Below are positions 58,774 to 64,000 of a stretch of DNA of 64,000 nucleotides, piece by piece. Numbering within the stretch: position 1 is the first letter of the stretch; each line of letters begins with the position of its first letter. A program made the position numbers and the translations under genes. The stretch covers positions 171,975-235,974 of the forward strand of contig JAKFWA010000086.1 in NCBI GenBank assembly GCA_021732995.1. Reading direction: 5' to 3'. This stretch comes from Planctomycetaceae bacterium. GTDB taxonomy: Bacteria > Planctomycetota > Planctomycetia > Planctomycetales > Planctomycetaceae. The notes below the pieces were generated by a model. The model saw only the letters and a list, made by a program, of their open reading frames with translations. It did not search any database and was not told the DNA's origin.

Positions 58774-61700
58774 TTAGACCGCATCGACCCAATCGGCGGT
58801 GAACGTGAACGTCTCGTCGATTTCCGCAAGCGGGTCGGTGATGCGATCATTGCCGTCATTGCCTGCGACGGTATCCAGATTCGCGTCGGCGTTAATGGCA
58901 TCGTTGCCGTCTCCACCGAGAGCAATGTCGTCTCCGGAACCGCCGCGAATGGTGTCATTGCCGTCTCCACCCAGCAGGGTGTCTCGGCCATTCCCACCGA
59001 TCAGTGTGTCGTTGCCGGTGAACCCGCTGAGGCCGTCATGACCATCGCCGCCATCCAGGGAGTCGTTGCCATCGCCGCCGTTCAGTGTGTCGTTGCCGGC
59101 ATCGCCAGAGAGTTGATCGTTGCCGCCACCGCCTCGCAGTACGTCGTTGCCATTGCTGCCCTTCAGGGTGTCGTTGCCGGCATCACCAGCGAGCGAGTCG
59201 TGACCTTCGCCACCATCAATTGTGTCGTTACCGGCACCACCACTGAGCGTGTCATTTCCGGCCAATCCGCGAATGAAGTCAGCTCCTGGGCCACCATTCA
59301 CCACATCGTTGCCGGCACCGGAGACGATGAAGTCATTGCCCTGGCTGCCGGTCAATGTGTCGTTGCCAATCGAGCCAATCAGGATCGTCGATCCGCGATA
59401 GTTTCCGGCGTTGATTGAGCCGCCCGCTGTTCCGCTGATAGTGAGTATCAGCGTAGGAGTTCCGCGCAGGAGATCCGTAGCCGTTCCCAGCACTGAGGTG
59501 GCTGAGAGTGTCAGGTTTACGTCGGTGACTTCCACGACATCCGTATCGAGATCCGCCCGCAGCACGTTGACGCCGCTGCCACCGGCCATCGTGTCCGCTC
59601 CGGTGCCTCCATTGATGCCGTCATCACCTTCGCCACCTTCAATCCGGTCAGCCTGGGCGTTGCCGTTGAGAACGTCGTTACCGGCACCGCCACTGATCGT
59701 ATCGGCACCAGCACCACCACTGATGGTGTCGTTTCCGCCTTCACCGTTGATCAGGTCGTTCGCATAGCTTCCGATGACGACGTCATCTCCGTCTCCGGCA
59801 AGAACCGTCAGGGCGCCAGCCGAATGGGAAGTCGTGAAGTTCAACGAATCGTTATTAGCGCCGAGGCCAATCGTGAGTCCCGTTGAAGCCGAGAACGAAA
59901 CACTCGGGCTCGTTTGCGACGTCAGCTCAAACGCGCCGGTGGGACCATTCTGGTCGTCGGCGACCGTTACGGCATCGCCTGCACCGCCAAATGTGAAGGT
60001 ACGATTCTCGGCATCCAGTTCATCGCTGATGATCTCGATACCCGTGTAGCTTAGGGTCAGGCTGTTGACGGCAATCGCGCCTGCGGTTGCCCCATCAAAC
60101 GTGTGCTTGCTGGATGTGACAGCGCCGCCGATGAGTTGCACTTCATCCGATCCATTCGGGGCCTCTGGATCTCCGCCGATGAATTCCAGGCCTTCCAGCG
60201 GGATCGGGTTCCCGTTGGTAAAGTCAATGCGGAAGACGTCTGGCGTGGCTGCGGACGTAGAGCCAGTGATCTGGACTTTGCCGTCATTACCGGCGGCTGT
60301 TCGGCTAAAGACGACCTTGGAATTCGCATCCGTGATCGTCAGTTTGCCGCTGACGATACTGATCTTCGTCAGGCCCCCAACGCCACTGACGTCAACAGTT
60401 TCAACCAGTTCTGTTGCAGCCGTAATCGTGATGTTGACCGTCGTCGACGCGCTGCGTCCCTGGCCATCGCTGATGGTGTAGTTGAAGCTGTCGCTACCGT
60501 TGAAATTGAGGGCCGGGTTGTAGGTAAAACTGCCCTTGCCGTTATCCGTGAGGTCACCGTTCGCCGGTGTCGTAAAGCTGATCACGGTCAGGCTGTCGCC
60601 GTTGCCATCGGAATCGTTAGTGAGGACGTTGAAGGTCACCGAGGTATCTTCGTTCGTCGCCACCGGGTCTGTTGAGGCTGTGGGGGCCACGTTGTCGATT
60701 GTTCCTGGAGAACCTGTTTCAGTCGTGTTGTTAACGGCGACGAAGGCTCCGTTGGTTCCGTTGACGCTCAGCAGCGAGATCGTGGTGCCGTTGAGGGCTG
60801 CCGCATTGTCGAAGGTCGCAAACGGTCCGGCGGGCGATGCGCCAAACGTGACGCTGGCCTGCAGGATACCAGCTGCGTTGTAGAGATTGACTGCGTCACC
60901 ACTCGTCCCCAGCCCGACTCCGGATCCGGTATAGTTACCGATTTGCAGGTTCGTGGGTGGATTTGTCCCGAACCAGTTCGAGCGGAATGTGGCCGATTTA
61001 CCTGCCAAATCAGCTGTTTCGAGGAAAATGACGGACTCACCGGGAGCGATGCTGGTGATACCGCTCAGGAAAACGCCACCGACGAACGAACCCGTGTTGT
61101 CGTCCATCTTCCAGCCGGTGAGGTCGATTGCGTTCGCCGTGCTGTTGGTGACTTCGAACCAGTCCGCACCCACAGTGCCGCCGCTGGACCAGGGGGCAAC
61201 TTCGGAAATAAACAATTCACCGATGGAGCCCGGTGAGCCGATTTCGGTGGCACTGTTCGCTGCGATGAAGGCACCGTTTTCGCCCACCGCGCTGAGCGTC
61301 GTGATGGCAGAGGCATTCAAACCAGCGGCGTTGTTGAACGTAGAAAACGTTCCTGTCGGAGATGCACCAAAAGTCACGCTGGCCTGCCGCACGCCGGTAC
61401 TATCGAAAAGATTGACGGCGTCACCCTCTGCGCTGAGGCCCAGGCCGGAACCGGTGTAATTGCCGATTTGCAGTCCCGCTGGTGCGTTGGCTCCGAACCA
61501 GTTGGTCAGGAACTCAGTCGTTTTTCCTGCCAGGTCACTGGTCTCCAGAAAGATCACCGACTCGCCGGGAGCGATGCTGGTTATTCCACCGAGTGATCCG
61601 CCCAACGCAAATGAGTTCGAGCTGTCGTCGATCTTCCAACCGGTGATATCAACAGCGGTGCTGCCGGTGTTGGAGACTTCGAACCAGTCAACGTGAATCG

Positions 61701-63672
61701 GGCTGTTGCCGCTGCTCCACGGAGCGATTTCGGAGATGAAGAGCGTCGGGTGAGCCGGGTCTTCGTTCACGACGTCGTTCAGAGTCAGCGAGTAACTGGC
61801 AGTTGCGTCTGGCGTGTTGCCGACAGCAGGATCATCCACTTCGACAACAATGTCGTACTTGGACTTGGTTTCAAAATCGAGAACCGTTCCCGCCTTGAGG
61901 TAGAGGCCGTCAGCAATCACTTCAAAGAAGTTCTTGTCAGTCCCGCTCACCGTGATGTTGTTGGTTCCGATACCGTCATCCGTGAGAACAATGCTGGCGA
62001 CTTTTCTACGCGCCGTCGTATTCGTGTTTTCGTCGAGTGATGTCGTCGTGTTGGTCAAGGTCAGGCCAGTAGGAGCCTGATTTGGTGCGGTCGCCGGAGC
62101 GAACACCCACAACTGCGGATGATCGAAGTCACCGCCGCCGTTCTCGCTGACGACATACAGGTTGCCGTTACCGTCCATCGTTAGACCTTCGTGTTGATGC
62201 TCGGGCACCGACAATGGATTGCCCGCATCAACAACGAAACTGAGTGAACTCGAAATGTTGCCCGAGCGATCAATGTTCACGATCTTGCCGGATTCTTGAC
62301 TCAGCAGGAGCAGGTTGTCGGCTTGGCCACCGGTGAGTGTCGTGAGGTTTGAGAGCGCGAACACGTCGGCCAGGTCCACCACTCCGGCGAGTGTCGGATC
62401 GAACAGGTCCGTCGAGTTCTCAGTCGAGGCTGAACCGTTGGTGGCTGTTCCAGCGTCGAAGTCAATGTTCGTCTGGACGATCCCCTCGGGAGTGGTCTCT
62501 TTGACGGCGATATAACCGCTTGTCGTCGGGTCGTACGAGATGCCTTCAATACCGATGTTGCCGACATTCGTCCCGAGCGCCACTGTTTTGACGTCGGCGC
62601 GATCCAGTGTCGTATTGGGCACATAAGTGAAGAGGCTGACCAGTCGATCGCGTTCCTCAACCATGACGAACTGACCATTGCCAACGTAAGTCAGGCCTTC
62701 CGGGTCATAAAACTCAGTCCCTTGCGGGCTGCTGCCTGTCGCCAGCGTCATGGAGTCAATCAAGGCACCTGTCTTGGACACCTGCACGATTGAGGTTCCG
62801 CCATCACCGACAACAAAGAGGGTGTCTGTATCCTTGTTGTATGTGACTGCGGAAACTTCCTGAGCCAGCACGCTGTTCGCTGGCGGTGTGGTGCGCGTGG
62901 GCTCCGGCAGATCAAAACGCCCGACGCGGACGTAGTTAGACAGGTCGACTCCTGTCAGAGGTGACGCATTGAGCCGCGTCCCCGGCGATCCGGTTTCTGC
63001 GCCATTCGAAGAGAGAAACGCTCCGTTAACACCTGCGGTGCTCAACTTCGAGACGCTAGTGCCTTGGGCGGTGTTGTCGAAGGTGGCAGAGGCCGTTGCG
63101 CTACCGAACGTCACGCCAGTGACAAGGGTGCCGCTGGAGTCGAACAGGTTCACGGCGTCGCCGGACGTGGTTAATCCCACGCCAGAACCACCGTAGGCAC
63201 CTATCAGAAAGCCGGTCGGCGGAGTTGAAGAGCCGAACCAGGCGGTTGAGAAATTCGCTGTGATTGTTGCGTCGGTAGTGCCGGTGGCATTGCCTTCAAA
63301 GAAGACGGCCGACTTACCGGCGGGAATGGTCGTCACCCCACGCAAGGCGACTGCGGTGCCGATCGCGTTCGAACTGTCGTCGATCTTCCAGCCGGTGATA
63401 TCCAGATCAGTCGTCCCGGTGTTCGTGATCTCGAACCAGTCGGCCCCGTAGGTTCCGTTGCCGCTGCCGGATGGATGAACCTCGGAGATGAAGGGAACTG
63501 CGGACAAGAGGTCTCGCTGCTCCAGTGTCTCTGAACTGACCGAACACTCAGCTGAATTGAACCGGGCAACCAGTTGACTGACTGCTGCGTGTCGGACTCT
63601 TTTCCTGCGAGCAGCTTTAAGCGTTCGTGTTTCAACGAATCTTGTCCAACCGGTCTTCCAGTTCAGCAACAT
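58774..63672 (-). CDS. Giant exported protein with lamin-tail, cadherin-like and RTX repeats
   Basis: A 1632-residue protein. The N-terminus lacks a classical signal peptide but has a basic region and the planctomycete LEPR-XLL-like motif, here LEQRDLL (about residues 50-56). Three lamin-tail domains are seen (about 60-230, 650-790, 800-930; each with ISEV/ISEIAP...DWFE(I/V)(T/S)NT...GWK(I/M)DD). An SdiA-regulated-like propeller (about 265-530) has PEGLTYVGNGQFVMVEERDR. Cadherin/Ig-like domains (about 535-640, 940-1035) follow. The last 500 residues are rich in Ca2+-binding GGxGxDxL nonapeptides. A large surface or secreted adhesive or structural protein is inferred. Confidence 0.85.
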   Translation of the reverse strand: MLLNWKTGWTRFVETRTLKAARRKRVRHAAVSQLVARFNSAECSVSSETLEQRDLLSAVPFISEVHPSGSGNGTYGADWFEITNTGTTDLDITGWKIDDSSNAIGTAVALRGVTTIPAGKSAVFFEGNATGTTDATITANFSTAWFGSSTPPTGFLIGAYGGSGVGLTTSGDAVNLFDSSGTLVTGVTFGSATASATFDNTAQGTSVSKLSTAGVNGAFLSSNGAETGSPGTRLNASPLTGVDLSNYVRVGRFDLPEPTRTTPPANSVLAQEVSAVTYNKDTDTLFVVGDGGTSIVQVSKTGALIDSMTLATGSSPQGTEFYDPEGLTYVGNGQFVMVEERDRLVSLFTYVPNTTLDRADVKTVALGTNVGNIGIEGISYDPTTSGYIAVKETTPEGIVQTNIDFDAGTATNGSASTENSTDLFDPTLAGVVDLADVFALSNLTTLTGGQADNLLLLSQESGKIVNIDRSGNISSSLSFVVDAGNPLSVPEHQHEGLTMDGNGNLYVVSENGGGDFDHPQLWVFAPATAPNQAPTGLTLTNTTTSLDENTNTTARRKVASIVLTDDGIGTNNITVSGTDKNFFEVIADGLYLKAGTVLDFETKSKYDIVVEVDDPAVGNTPDATASYSLTLNDVVNEDPAHPTLFISEIAPWSSGNSPIHVDWFEVSNTGSTAVDITGWKIDDSSNSFALGGSLGGITSIAPGESVIFLETSDLAGKTTEFLTNWFGANAPAGLQIGNYTGSGLGLSAEGDAVNLFDSTGVRQASVTFGASPTGTFSTFNNAAGLNASAITTLSAVGENGAFIAANSATEIGSPGSIGELFISEVAPWSSGGTVGADWFEVTNSTANAIDLTGWKMDDNTGSFVGGVFLSGITSIAPGESVIFLETADLAGKSATFRSNWFGTNPPTNLQIGNYTGSGVGLGTSGDAVNLYNAAGILQASVTFGASPAGPFATFDNAAALNGTTISLLSVNGTNGAFVAVNNTTETGSPGTIDNVAPTASTDPVATNEDTSVTFNVLTNDSDGNGDSLTVISFTTPANGDLTDNGKGSFTYNPALNFNGSDSFNYTISDGQGRSASTTVNITITAATELVETVDVSGVGGLTKISIVSGKLTITDANSKVVFSRTAAGNDGKVQITGSTSAATPDVFRIDFTNGNPIPLEGLEFIGGDPEAPNGSDEVQLIGGAVTSSKHTFDGATAGAIAVNSLTLSYTGIEIISDELDAENRTFTFGGAGDAVTVADDQNGPTGAFELTSQTSPSVSFSASTGLTIGLGANNDSLNFTTSHSAGALTVLAGDGDDVVIGSYANDLINGEGGNDTISGGAGADTISGGAGNDVLNGNAQADRIEGGEGDDGINGGTGADTMAGGSGVNVLRADLDTDVVEVTDVNLTLSATSVLGTATDLLRGTPTLILTISGTAGGSINAGNYRGSTILIGSIGNDTLTGSQGNDFIVSGAGNDVVNGGPGADFIRGLAGNDTLSGGAGNDTIDGGEGHDSLAGDAGNDTLKGSNGNDVLRGGGGNDQLSGDAGNDTLNGGDGNDSLDGGDGHDGLSGFTGNDTLIGGNGRDTLLGGDGNDTIRGGSGDDIALGGDGNDAINADANLDTVAGNDGNDRITDPLAEIDETFTFTADWVDAV
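58850..59780 (-). repeat. RTX nonapeptide-coding tandem repeats
   Basis: The coding strand repeats short GGC-GGT-x-GGC-AAC-GAC-x units that encode Ca2+-binding GGxGNDxL nonapeptides. They fall in two blocks (about 58850-59370 and 59590-59790) separated by a spacer without the motif. Unit counts could not be fixed exactly by eye. Confidence 0.75.
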
Positions 63673-64000
63673 GTGGCAACTCCTGGTGAGTGTTCAGCGG
63701 CAGAAAATCAGCGGCCGAACGCTAGGAGCGATTTATGAAGCGTTTGTTTTCATGTGATGAAGAAACGGGTTGCGCCGCTGGCCGTCTCGTGTGTCGTGCC
63801 TCGGTTTGGAAACCGTTCGTGGACCTCTGCTTTTCGGCGTTGCGACTTCTCGTCGCACCGCAACTCGCGATTTCGGAACTGGGGAACTGGGGAACGTATG
63901 GGTGTCTCAGGATTGATCAGCGACGCGGACTTTGGGATCTTGCACGCGGGACTGACGTCGTGCGCTATTGGCGGCACGCTGAGACGCACATTTGGTCTTG
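63673..64000. other. Intergenic end of the window
   Basis: No gene is supported in these 328 bases. A short tandem of GGAACTGG units occurs at about 63875-63896. The region probably holds the promoter of the minus-strand giant gene. Confidence 0.4.

Noticed and set aside
58850..59780. Repetitive DNA that could suggest a CRISPR or satellite array
   Set aside because: The repeats are in frame within a coding sequence and encode RTX nonapeptides; there are no unique spacers of constant length.
63750..63989. A 79-codon minus-strand frame at the window end
   Set aside because: Basic, low-complexity translation, no start signal, upstream of the giant gene; not supported.

Overview
The window is about 57% GC and reads as chromosomal DNA of a member of the Planctomycetota, most likely order Planctomycetales. 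The evidence is protein-family content. There are two DUF1501 proteins with twin-arginine leaders, three PSCyt2/DUF1549-DUF1553 proteins, a PSCyt1-type cytochrome fused to WD40 repeats, and a DUF1080 protein. There is also a Ser/Thr kinase with the usual planctomycete N-terminus, and a giant RTX/lamin-tail protein with the LEPR-XLL-like N-terminal motif (here LEQRDLL). Genus and species cannot be told from the sequence alone.

Layout. 1-1.3 kb: the end of wrbA faces a sirtuin gene across a perfect 16-bp inverted repeat. 1.4-10.9 kb: a minus-strand series of exported proteins (DUF1501, PPC-domain, DUF1549/1553 with a C-x4-CH haem motif, cytochrome/WD40/coiled coil), with hairpins after three of its four genes. 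11.3-25.4 kb: mostly housekeeping and metabolic genes (TlpA-like thioredoxin, surE, an O-methyltransferase, M19 dipeptidase, ComF, a YugP-like protease, pepT, a gluzincin, glgB, hemD, a VWA protein, an alpha/beta hydrolase). 25.5-32.8 kb: a receptor-like kinase with a Cache-like sensor, a 1051-residue CBM9/sugar dehydrogenase/di-haem protein, and a lone DUF1501 protein. 32.8-39.5 kb: a minus-strand run recQ, LRR protein, DUF1080 protein, aroA, rsmB. 39.7-45.6 kb: two further DUF1549/1553 proteins around hisA, then tRNA-Leu(UAG). 46.1-47.7 kb: a REC-PP2C phosphatase facing a STAS protein. 47.8-53.1 kb: a phosphonate catabolism locus. 53.0-58.7 kb: a degenerate-looking metallophosphoesterase, a small protein coupled to a CBS/hybrid histidine kinase, a REC-HATPase fusion and a TPR protein. 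58.8-63.7 kb: the giant LTD/RTX protein.

How the genes work together. The most coherent unit is the phosphonate locus. On the plus strand an HD-domain PhnZ-like oxygenase, a FAD-dependent amine oxidase-like enzyme and PhnX overlap end to end. Divergently, an MFS carrier (DUF5690) and a zinc alcohol dehydrogenase are transcribed on the minus strand. No PhnW transaminase and no PhnY hydroxylase are encoded here, so the FAD enzyme is the best local candidate for making the phosphonoacetaldehyde that PhnX cleaves. On either side of this locus lie the parts of an RsbU/RsbV/RsbW-type partner-switching module, two of them fused to receiver domains, together with a hybrid kinase that could feed them. 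The DUF1501, DUF1549/1553 and cytochrome proteins are probably envelope proteins, but their biochemical roles are largely unknown.
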